Assembly (NCBI GenBank): GCA_009786295.1
Contig: WQTN01000109.1
Span: 1-10,080, forward strand
Length of the DNA: 10,080 nt
Source: Methanomassiliicoccaceae archaeon
GTDB taxonomy: Archaea > Thermoplasmatota > Thermoplasmata > Methanomassiliicoccales > Methanomethylophilaceae
Direction of reading: 5' to 3'
Position numbers and translations under genes: made by a program. Shown here in pieces: positions 1 to 6,468 of this stretch; within the stretch, counting starts at the first letter, position 1, and every line of letters starts with the position of its first letter. The notes under the pieces are model-generated. The model made no database searches and had not been told where the DNA came from. It saw only the letters and a program-made list of their open reading frames with translations.

Positions 1-40
1 ATAGTCGCAGGCGGTTTGGATTCAGATCAGTGATGTATAG

Positions 41-1453
41 ATGATCTCAAAGTTCACAGATTTAGGGATATCAGAAGATATCGTAAGAGCAATAGAGGAT
101 ATCGGATGGGAAGAACCTACTCCAATACAGACGGCGACCATCCCGCTCGGCCTGAAAGGTACTGACATGTTCGGTCAGGCTCAGACGGGGACCGGAAAGA
201 CAGGGGCGTTCGGCACAATAATAGTTCAGAGGACGGAGCCTATGCAGAAGCTTCCTTCATCGATAATACTCGTTCCCACAAGGGAGCTTGCGAACCAGGT
301 GTCCGATCAGATAACGGAGCTTTCCAAGTATACAAAGCACGAGTGCGTCCCCATTTACGGCGGAGCAAGCATTGAAGGACAGATCAAACGGCTCGAGAAA
401 GGCGCCGATGTCATTGCCGGAACACCCGGAAGGGTCAAGGACATGATCAACAGAGGCATCCTGAACCTCAGCAAGATAGAGATAATGGTCCTTGACGAAG
501 CTGACAGGATGCTGGACATGGGATTCATCGAGGATATCAAGGACATACTGTCGGCGATGCCGAAGAGCAGGCAGACAATGCTGTTCTCGGCCACCATGTC
601 AGAGGACGTCAAACGCCTGGCAAGCGATTATATGATCAAACCAAAGGAGATCAGCGTCTCTCGGGACGAGGTCGTCCTTGACCTTACCAAACAGTATTTC
701 ATATCTGTGGGAAGAAGGAACAAATCCTGGGCGCTCACAAGGATCCTCGATATCGACAAACCGAAAGCGATAATATTCTGCCAGACCAAGAAAATGGTCG
801 ATGTCCTTGACGAAAGACTTACCAGCCTGAACTACCGAGTAAAGGCCATCCACGGCGATATGCCGCAGCCGAAAAGAGAGAAAGTGCTCAAGGATTTCAA
901 GGACGATAAGATCCAGATACTCATTGCAACGGATGTTGCCGCAAGAGGGCTGGATGTTGATGACATTTCATATGTCATAAATTACGACATGCCTGACGAT
1001 GTTGAAACATACATTCACAGGATCGGGCGTACCGGAAGGGCCGGTAAAGAGGGCGTGGCCATATCGTTCGTTACATCGGAAGAGGAGCATCTGGTCCGAG
1101 AGTTCGAACTCAGGACCGAGATGAACATCGAAAAGAGAGAGGTCCCCGAGGCAGAAGAGGGAACTAAAGACACCATCAGAAAGGTTATCGATTACGATCA
1201 GCTCGCCGACGTATACGGGATGGTTAAGTTCCAAGTGAACCTCGGCAAGGATGACGGCCTGGGGAAGGTCGGTCTTGCCGAGCATCTCATTAAAGCAGCC
1301 AAGATAAGGGACTTTGCAATAGGCAAGATCGAGATCGGAGCCGGCTCGTCAGTGGTAGAGGTGCACAGGGATTTCGGCAACAGGATGATGATGGACCTTC
1401 CCAAGATAAAATACAGAGGGAAGAAGGTCACCGTGGAAATATACGCGGATTGA
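41..1453 (+). CDS. DEAD-box ATP-dependent RNA helicase with C-terminal DbpA-type RNA-binding domain
   Basis: A 470-residue superfamily 2 RNA helicase, expected to unwind or remodel RNA duplexes in the cytoplasm using ATP. The full motif set is visible: Q motif ending PTPIQ (26-30), Walker A AQTGTGKT (47-54), PTRELA (79-84), GG (107-108), TPGR (128-131), DEAD (152-155), SAT (184-186), IIFCQTK (244-250), ARGLD (301-305) and HRIGRTGR (326-333). Residues about 395-468 look like the RRM-fold DbpA domain found in the bacterial DbpA/CsdA (DeaD) group, where it directs the enzyme to structured rRNA, so a ribosome-assembly or cold-adaptation role is likely by analogy. The start is firm: an in-frame TAG lies directly before the ATG, and GTGAT (30-34) sits 6 nt upstream as a ribosome binding site. 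It converges on valS. Family assignment is secure; the cellular substrate is inferred. Confidence 0.95.
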   Translation: MISKFTDLGISEDIVRAIEDIGWEEPTPIQTATIPLGLKGTDMFGQAQTGTGKTGAFGTIIVQRTEPMQKLPSSIILVPTRELANQVSDQITELSKYTKHECVPIYGGASIEGQIKRLEKGADVIAGTPGRVKDMINRGILNLSKIEIMVLDEADRMLDMGFIEDIKDILSAMPKSRQTMLFSATMSEDVKRLASDYMIKPKEISVSRDEVVLDLTKQYFISVGRRNKSWALTRILDIDKPKAIIFCQTKKMVDVLDERLTSLNYRVKAIHGDMPQPKREKVLKDFKDDKIQILIATDVAARGLDVDDISYVINYDMPDDVETYIHRIGRTGRAGKEGVAISFVTSEEEHLVREFELRTEMNIEKREVPEAEEGTKDTIRKVIDYDQLADVYGMVKFQVNLGKDDGLGKVGLAEHLIKAAKIRDFAIGKIEIGAGSSVVEVHRDFGNRMMMDLPKIKYRGKKVTVEIYAD

Positions 1454-1459
1454 TCCCGG

Positions 1460-4069
1460 TCAGATCTCCACCACTATCAAAGTGTTCCCGAGCTGTATCG
1501 TCTCGACCGCTTTGCCGTCGAGCGTCAGTCTTTTCTGCGTTTCCCAGAACTCCTGTGCCAGAGTTATCTTCTCTCCATCGACCTCAAGCTCAAGCCCGTC
1601 CTTTGTCATCATTTTCAAAGCGTCTTTCGGAGACAAGGCCGAAAGAGCCAAGACAATGCTTTTTGCTTGTCCTTTGAACGCCGGACCGAGCTTTGAGTGT
1701 ATCGGTTTTATGGCTGTCACTTCTTCTTTCAATTCGGCTTTCTTTAGGAAAATGAGCTCTTTGATCTTAGAGGTCTCGATTATGTCCGGTGCCCCCTTTT
1801 CCAGAGCCGGGGCCCCTTCGCCGATTATCTCCACTTTTGACAGTTCCGCATTGAGGGGCATCTTCTTCTCTGATTTCCATGCCCTTATGGCTGATGTGAT
1901 CTCGGTGATAGAATTGCCGATGCCGATCGCTTCCTCGTCAACGAATATTGGTGCGGGCCAATCAGATATGTGGATGCTCTTTGCCCCCTCGAAAGCGGCA
2001 AAGTGCTCCTGATATACATCCTCTGTCACATGCGGCATGAACGGTGCCATCATCTTTATGCTTCCGAGGAAGACGTTATAGAGAGTGTATCTTACGGCGG
2101 GATCGCTTCTTGCCTTCACCATTTCTATGTAGTTGTCGGCAAGATCGTGCCAGATGAATCCTTCCACCTCCTTCAGCGCCCTGTCGAACTGATACACGTC
2201 AAGATATCCGGTCGCAGCCTTGACTGTCTGAGAATAACGGCTTATGATCCATCTGTCGGATTCTCTGAGTTCTCCTGCCGCAACAGGTTTGCCGTCGAAG
2301 AATCTGCCGACGAACTGCCCTATGTTGAATATCTTGTTGGACAGCTTCTTCCCTCTCGTCACATCCTGCTCTCTGAACGCGTGGTCAGTGCCGAGAGAGC
2401 AGGACGCCGCGAAATATCTGAGCGCGTCCGCGCCGTAATTCTCAAGAATGGGGATCGGATCTATGACGTTTCCGACGGATGAGTGCATAGGCGTTCCGTC
2501 CGGAGCCATGATGAACCCGTGGATCATGATGTCGTCCCAGGGGCGGGATTGCTTTATCTGCCCCGATCTGAGTATGGAATAGAACGCCCATGTCCTTATG
2601 ATGTCGTGAGACTGCGGCCTCATGCTCATGGGGAAGAATTTTTTGTGGAGATCCTCATCTCTTTTCCAGAATGTGTTGTACAGGCTGGAGCCGGACGAAT
2701 CCATCCATGTGTCGAACACGTCCGTGCATCCTATCAGTTTCCCGCCGCATTTGCGGCATTTATCAACAGGAGGCGTGTCCGATGTGGGGTCCACATAGCA
2801 CTGCTCTTCTGTTGCGCATACGGCCTCCCCGCAACCATCGCATTCCCAAACAGGGATCGGGGTCGCAAATATGCGCTGTCTGCTCAGGACCCAGTCCCAT
2901 TCCAGAGAGTTGATCCAGTCCTGAAGCCTTATCTTCATGAACTCGGGGTACCATTTTATCTCATCAGCCTTGCCGAGCACCTGTTCTTTGAGCTCGATCG
3001 TCTTGAGGAACCACTGAGGGACCTGGAGATACTCCACAGGCATACTGCACCTCCAGCAGACCGAGACCTGCTGAGGGACCTCTTCCTGCCTGACAAGCGC
3101 GCCTGTCTCTTTGAGGTCGCGTATGATTGCTTCCCTTGCCTCTTTCACGGGCATGCCTGCATATTTGCCGGCGATCTCCGTCATCTTTCCCGTCTCATCG
3201 ATCCCCTTTTCCATCTCAAGATGGTATTTCATAACCCATTCGAGATCGTCCTTGTCCCCGATGGTGCATATCATGACATTTCCTGTCCCGTACCCGGGAT
3301 CGACCTTCGGATCCGCTATCACTTTTATCCTGCGGCCGTAGACCGGAGTTATGAGGTCCTTGCCGACAAGGTGCTGTTTCTCTTTGTCGTCAGGATGGAC
3401 CGCTACGACCTTGCATGTGCATATCAGCTCCGGCCTAGTGGTTGCGATCATCACGTGGCTGTCGCTGCCGGCGATCGCGAACTTCACAAAGTTCAGTTTT
3501 GTCGTGTTGTCTTTATGGTCCACCTCTGCATCCGCCAGAGCGGTCATGCATCTAGGACACCAATTGACGGGGAAATCCCCCTTGTACACAAGGCCTCTGT
3601 TGAACAGCTCCACGAAGGACATCTGCGTTATCCGTCTGTAGTATGGGGCGTCCGTCTGGTAATAGATGCTGGGGTCCATGCTCTCCCCGAGTATCTCAAA
3701 ATGATGCGTCATCTCATCGATGAATCCATTGGCATATTCGCTGCACAGCTTCCTGTATTCCTCTCTCGGGAGGTCCAGTTTCGTGATGTTGTGCTTCTTT
3801 TCCACTTTTACTTCTATCGGAGTGCCGTTGACATCGAAACAAAGCGGAAAGAACACGTTGTAGCCTTTCATCCTTTTGTATCTTGCGGCGAAATCGATGA
3901 GGGAATATCCTGTGGCGTGCCCGAGGTGGAGAGACCCCGACGTATATCTCGGAGGATTGTCTATGCTGTATGCAGGCTTATCCGAGTCAGGATCGAAACG
4001 GTATATCTCTTCTTCCTTCCACATTTTCTGCCATCGTCTTTCGACAGATATTGAATCATACTGTGACAT
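1460..4069 (-). CDS. valS: Valyl-tRNA synthetase (ValRS), archaeal type
   Basis: Class Ia synthetase that charges tRNA-Val with valine and hydrolyses mischarged Thr-tRNA. With the chosen start it is 869 residues. HLGH, the HIGH motif, is at 48-51. The CP1 editing domain follows, with TTRPE (210-214) and GTGNVMICTIGDKDD (261-275). Paired-Cys zinc knuckles are at CPRC (171-174), CWRC (338-341), CDGC (410-413) and CRKC (438-441). An anticodon-binding helical domain covers about 600-735, followed by a small C-terminal module (about 790-869). The KMSKS position reads PMHSS (527-531), lacking both lysines. An ATG at 4174 would add 35 residues, but a TATA box (4093-4106) lies inside that extension, 25-28 bp before the ATG at 4069, so I start there; the transcript is probably leaderless. 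It follows the DUF1444-like gene by 117 bp. Confidence 0.95.
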   Translation of the reverse strand: MSQYDSISVERRWQKMWKEEEIYRFDPDSDKPAYSIDNPPRYTSGSLHLGHATGYSLIDFAARYKRMKGYNVFFPLCFDVNGTPIEVKVEKKHNITKLDLPREEYRKLCSEYANGFIDEMTHHFEILGESMDPSIYYQTDAPYYRRITQMSFVELFNRGLVYKGDFPVNWCPRCMTALADAEVDHKDNTTKLNFVKFAIAGSDSHVMIATTRPELICTCKVVAVHPDDKEKQHLVGKDLITPVYGRRIKVIADPKVDPGYGTGNVMICTIGDKDDLEWVMKYHLEMEKGIDETGKMTEIAGKYAGMPVKEAREAIIRDLKETGALVRQEEVPQQVSVCWRCSMPVEYLQVPQWFLKTIELKEQVLGKADEIKWYPEFMKIRLQDWINSLEWDWVLSRQRIFATPIPVWECDGCGEAVCATEEQCYVDPTSDTPPVDKCRKCGGKLIGCTDVFDTWMDSSGSSLYNTFWKRDEDLHKKFFPMSMRPQSHDIIRTWAFYSILRSGQIKQSRPWDDIMIHGFIMAPDGTPMHSSVGNVIDPIPILENYGADALRYFAASCSLGTDHAFREQDVTRGKKLSNKIFNIGQFVGRFFDGKPVAAGELRESDRWIISRYSQTVKAATGYLDVYQFDRALKEVEGFIWHDLADNYIEMVKARSDPAVRYTLYNVFLGSIKMMAPFMPHVTEDVYQEHFAAFEGAKSIHISDWPAPIFVDEEAIGIGNSITEITSAIRAWKSEKKMPLNAELSKVEIIGEGAPALEKGAPDIIETSKIKELIFLKKAELKEEVTAIKPIHSKLGPAFKGQAKSIVLALSALSPKDALKMMTKDGLELEVDGEKITLAQEFWETQKRLTLDGKAVETIQLGNTLIVVEI

Positions 4070-4092
4070 TTTGAACAGACAGTTAATCGGGA

Positions 4093-4106
4093 TAATATAA
4101 AAAAAG
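4093..4106 (-). promoter_or_regulatory. TATA-like box for valS, probably leaderless
   Basis: On the minus strand this reads as a T-run followed by TTTATATTA. Its centre is about 28 bp before the valS ATG at 4069. Archaeal transcription starts roughly 25-27 bp downstream of the box centre, which places the 5' end at or within a few bases of the ATG. No Shine-Dalgarno motif lies just before the ATG, which agrees with a leaderless mRNA. The T-run could also help end transcription from the upstream gene. Confidence 0.6.
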
Positions 4107-4167
4107 GTTATGAGGAGGAAACGGAAGAAATCTGATGAAACTTGCGGCAAAGTCTGAAACGGCGTAT

Positions 4168-4181
4168 GCGGCATTTGCCGC
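4168..4181. repeat. Short perfect inverted repeat downstream of the DUF1444-like gene
   Basis: GCGGCA-TT-TGCCGC: 6-bp arms with a 2-nt spacer, beginning a few bases after the stop codon of the DUF1444-like gene (stop at 4187-4189, minus strand). In RNA it would form a GC-rich hairpin. No T-run follows directly on the minus strand; the nearest long one is about 70 bases further on, beside the valS TATA box. It may protect the 3' end or help termination, but its role is not established. Confidence 0.35.
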
Positions 4182-4186
4182 CCTAT

Positions 4187-5080
4187 TTACTCCAAACCGC
4201 CGTTCAGCAGCGATAAGAATGCTTCCGAGGGCGTGAACTTTATTTTTTTGCCTGTTTCGTACTTGAGTGGCTCGTACCGGCCGTCGCGGTACCAGAAGAT
4301 CTGCCAGGTCAATGAGCCGGGGCCGCCCGCATAGAACCTTGGAACAAAATCGAAGAACGCAGACAGCACATTCACGACCTTCATGTCGTTGATTGGATAG
4401 ATAGCCGCCAGACTCCTTGTGGGAATGCCTATTATCGCTCCGCCTTTGCCGATGAATCTTTTGTTCCGCTCGATGTCGAACAGTATGTTCGATGCGAAAA
4501 AATGCTCCGTTTCTATGGTAAAGACAGTGTCTCCGCCTAATACGACCTCCTGCGCTTGCAATTGATAGTTGCGCCGTATGTTCTCAATGCCGATATCGAA
4601 GAGCTCATTGTCTGATATGTTCCATTTGTCCGCGTCGCTGCGGGATATGTTCTTGATCGTCTGCGGGAAATCAAAGATGAGCGCGGCAAATACATCCTCG
4701 GCGAACGGCCTGCGGATCATGATGTCCTCGCCGAAACGGGATATGTAGTCCTCGCCGTAAAGCCGGACGCCGATGTACTGCTTTATTTTTTCAAAATCAT
4801 CAGGCACCAGACTTGCTTCGAAAGCTTCGTTCTCGACCATCAGTGCGAAGTGATGCTCCACCATTTCCGGATATTCCTTGGGGTCCTGAGCGGCGCATAT
4901 CTGAACAATGTTCGTCAGTCCGAATTTCCAGCTCCCGACGTTGACGGTTCCGTCATCTATCGTGTACGGTTCGCCCCTGCGTTTGAAATAATCATCAATG
5001 GCGGATATGAACGCCGAGTATCTTTTCTCATCCATTACGGATGCCCATTCCGGAACAGTGGTCTTCTTACGGCCAAACAT
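4187..5080 (-). CDS. DUF1444 (YtpQ)-like protein of unknown function
   Basis: A 297-residue soluble protein with no signal peptide or membrane segment. I recognise a resemblance to the DUF1444/YtpQ family, mainly from the block with RRPFAEDVFAALIFDFP (about 123-139), followed by a run close to 'W-x-I-S-x-x-E-L-x-x-x-x-x-E-N-I-R-R' (about 153-170); these match family landmarks as I remember them. The family's function is unknown. The N-terminus is basic (MFGRKK) and the C-terminal third is rich in aromatic residues (FFDFVPRFYAGGPGSLTWQIFWYRDGRY). A GTG at 5092 would add 4 residues, but it overlaps a GTGAGG ribosome-binding-like sequence, and a TATA box lies 27 bp before the ATG at 5080, so the ATG is preferred. 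It lies 43 bp after the CBS-HPF gene and may be partly co-transcribed with it. The gene is solid; the family assignment is moderate. Confidence 0.7.
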   Translation of the reverse strand: MFGRKKTTVPEWASVMDEKRYSAFISAIDDYFKRRGEPYTIDDGTVNVGSWKFGLTNIVQICAAQDPKEYPEMVEHHFALMVENEAFEASLVPDDFEKIKQYIGVRLYGEDYISRFGEDIMIRRPFAEDVFAALIFDFPQTIKNISRSDADKWNISDNELFDIGIENIRRNYQLQAQEVVLGGDTVFTIETEHFFASNILFDIERNKRFIGKGGAIIGIPTRSLAAIYPINDMKVVNVLSAFFDFVPRFYAGGPGSLTWQIFWYRDGRYEPLKYETGKKIKFTPSEAFLSLLNGGLE

Positions 5081-5102
5081 GGACTTCCTCACTTTGGAAA
5101 GA

Positions 5103-5113
5103 TTAAATAAAAA
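5103..5113 (-). promoter_or_regulatory. TATA-like box for the DUF1444-like gene
   Basis: The minus strand reads TTTTTATTTAA, centred near 5107, about 27 bp before the ATG at 5080 and within the 43-bp gap after the CBS-HPF stop codon. This spacing predicts a leaderless or near-leaderless transcript, giving the gene its own promoter even if read-through from the preceding gene also occurs. The match to a consensus TATA is imperfect. Confidence 0.45.
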
Positions 5114-5123
5114 GTTTCAAAGG

Positions 5124-6275
5124 TCATTTCTTTCTTTTGCGGAAAGATACGTTGGAATCTTTCATTTCCGTTACCTGCTGCCCCATTTTTTTCATGAGGT
5201 CGCTGTTTGCTTTAACAATGTCCCAACCCACTTCCTTCAGGTCCAGTACCGTCCCGTGTATGAAAAGCCTGCCGGAAAGGCTGTATTTCTTCCTTCCGCC
5301 TTCTTTTCCTACTTCCTCGTTGTACTTGGATATGTGTATCGTCAGCGATTCCGGTTTGTATATCTTGGAGATGCGGGTCATTTCCGTCTCGATGTCCGCA
5401 TACATGGCATCGGCGTAGAATTTATCCTCGTCGTCAAGACCGCTTATCTGCACAAAGAGGGATTCTCTTTCCCTGCATGCGGATATCAGTTCCACGATGT
5501 CGAACTCCGTGAGCACTCCGACCAGTTCTTTTCCTTCGATCACCGGCAGCGTGGAGAAGTTGTGTTCCTCCATCAGCGACGCAGCCGCACCCAGCGTCTC
5601 ATCCCAGTCGATAGTCCTGACCGCGCCTGTATACACGCTGCCGATGGATATCTGGGCCTTTGAGCTCTTTTTGAAATCGCCGAAGCTCTTTGTGTCGATC
5701 TTCCAGTGATTGTCGATGACCTCTTTCATCCCCACCACACCGACGATGGACATCTTGCTGTCAACGACAGGCACAGTCATTATGTCCAGCTTCCTCATGA
5801 TTTCCAAAGCATCATCCAGCATGGCATTTTCGCTTACGTATTCAACGGGCGTGGTCATTATCTCCCATACTTTGATGTCCCTGAGTATCTTGATGCGGGC
5901 CGCGACCCTGGTCAGACCGCTTCTTGACACCATGCCTATTATCTTCTTTCCGTTCAGGACGGCCAGCTGCCTGCAGTTGTTGGCAACGATGTGCTCAGCG
6001 ATCTTCGTTATCTCTGTGTCCAGAGAGACCGTCGGAAGGTTGCGTACAAGGTTCTTTACTTTCGTGTCCGGCGCGGTGCTCCCTTTTCTGAGTATCGAGC
6101 CGTAACTTATCACTCCTGCATAATTGCCGTTCTCTATTATCGGTATCTCCTGAAACCTGGATTCCCTCATTTTTGAAAGAGCCTCTGCGACCCTGTCCTC
6201 AGGGCCTATTGTAGGAAATTCAGGTATCATTATGTCCTGAACGGTTATACCCTTAAGTTGTGATCTCAAAATCAT
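5124..6275 (-). CDS. Four-CBS-domain protein with C-terminal HPF/RaiA-like ribosome-binding domain
   Basis: A 383-residue soluble protein. Four CBS motifs are visible, at about 12-64, 72-128, 135-190 and 208-265, each ending in a G-x-(I/V)-(S/T/G) strand and helix (GVISYGSIL, GMVSRSGLT, GVVGMKEVI, GVLTEFDIV). CBS pairs form Bateman modules that commonly bind AMP, ADP, ATP or related ligands. Residues about 272-368 (starting SLFVQISGLDDED, with IYKPESLTIHISKYN, YSLSGRLFIHG and a GWDIVKANSDL helix) resemble the beta-alpha-beta-beta-beta-alpha layout of the HPF/RaiA (sigma-54 modulation) family, which binds the 30S decoding region and idles ribosomes. The tail is strongly basic (FRKRKK), as suits rRNA contact. 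It has its own upstream region of 193 bp. The CBS calls are secure; the HPF-like domain is probable from pattern, and nucleotide-gated ribosome hibernation is inference. Confidence 0.85.
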   Translation of the reverse strand: MILRSQLKGITVQDIMIPEFPTIGPEDRVAEALSKMRESRFQEIPIIENGNYAGVISYGSILRKGSTAPDTKVKNLVRNLPTVSLDTEITKIAEHIVANNCRQLAVLNGKKIIGMVSRSGLTRVAARIKILRDIKVWEIMTTPVEYVSENAMLDDALEIMRKLDIMTVPVVDSKMSIVGVVGMKEVIDNHWKIDTKSFGDFKKSSKAQISIGSVYTGAVRTIDWDETLGAAASLMEEHNFSTLPVIEGKELVGVLTEFDIVELISACRERESLFVQISGLDDEDKFYADAMYADIETEMTRISKIYKPESLTIHISKYNEEVGKEGGRKKYSLSGRLFIHGTVLDLKEVGWDIVKANSDLMKKMGQQVTEMKDSNVSFRKRKK

Positions 6276-6342
6276 TAATTTTTTTAGATCCTCTAGGTCT
6301 TCAACGCCTATTGTCTCACCACTATATCATCGGGGTATTGCC

Positions 6343-6366
6343 GATATAAAGATTGTTTATATTATC
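6343..6366 (-). promoter_or_regulatory. TATA-like elements upstream of the CBS-HPF gene
   Basis: The minus strand carries ATAATATAAACA (6355-6366) and, closer to the gene, CTTTATATC (6343-6351). From the nearer box, transcription would start near 6320, leaving a 5' leader of about 45 nt. That leader holds GAGG (6290-6293), 14 nt before the ATG, which is a long spacing. An imperfect hairpin, ATCGG-N7-CCGAT, overlaps the nearer box and could be an operator. Which box is used cannot be told from sequence. Confidence 0.45.
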
Positions 6367-6367
6367 C

Positions 6368-6388
6368 AAAAATACGCCGTCAGCGGCG
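6368..6388 (-). terminator. Hairpin followed by T-run, candidate terminator of glyS
   Basis: On the minus strand, CGCCG-CTGA-CGGCG (a perfect 5-bp stem with a 4-nt loop, 6375-6388) is followed by TATTTTT. It lies about 80 bp beyond the glyS stop codon and before the TATA boxes of the CBS-HPF gene. Archaeal RNA polymerase terminates mainly at T-rich tracts, with hairpins optional, so the element suits ending the CBS-glyS transcript. Confidence 0.4.
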
Positions 6389-6404
6389 GAATAAATCCAT
6401 AAAT

Positions 6405-6417
6405 ATTGTTGAACAAT
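6405..6417. repeat. Perfect palindrome between glyS and the CBS-HPF gene
   Basis: ATTGTT-G-AACAAT: 6-bp arms around one base, equally describable as ATTG-N5-CAAT. It lies about 130 bp before the CBS-HPF start codon, upstream of its TATA boxes, and about 50 bp after the glyS stop codon. The dyad shape fits a dimeric regulator site. A related dyad occurs upstream of the other CBS gene at 9112-9130. Confidence 0.35.
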
Positions 6418-6468
6418 GTATCGGGCACGCATTTTCTGGCATTTCCGGCAAGGTATTATATAGAAGCC

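Noticed and set aside
1..33. Possible last ten codons and stop of an upstream plus-strand gene (IVAGGLDSDQ)
   Set aside because: The frame is open from base 1 to a TGA at 31-33 and would fit an operon with the helicase, but ten codons are too few to support a gene call.
2483..4054. Long plus-strand open frame (523 codons) opposite valS
   Set aside because: It lies wholly antisense to a clear ValRS with intact motifs, and its translation shows no recognisable domain. It is a by-product of codon bias on the other strand. The same reasoning applies to 1482-2012 and 1970-2482 opposite valS.
4070..4174. N-terminal extension of ValRS from an ATG at 4174 that looks like a hydrophobic leader
   Set aside because: The extension contains the valS TATA box, and ValRS is a cytosolic enzyme. 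The ATG at 4069 gives a normal N-terminus.
6321..6342. Imperfect hairpin ATCGG-N7-CCGAT next to the TATA box, considered as a riboswitch or operator
   Set aside because: The stem is only 5 bp and no known riboswitch elements are present. It is mentioned only as a possible site within the promoter entry.
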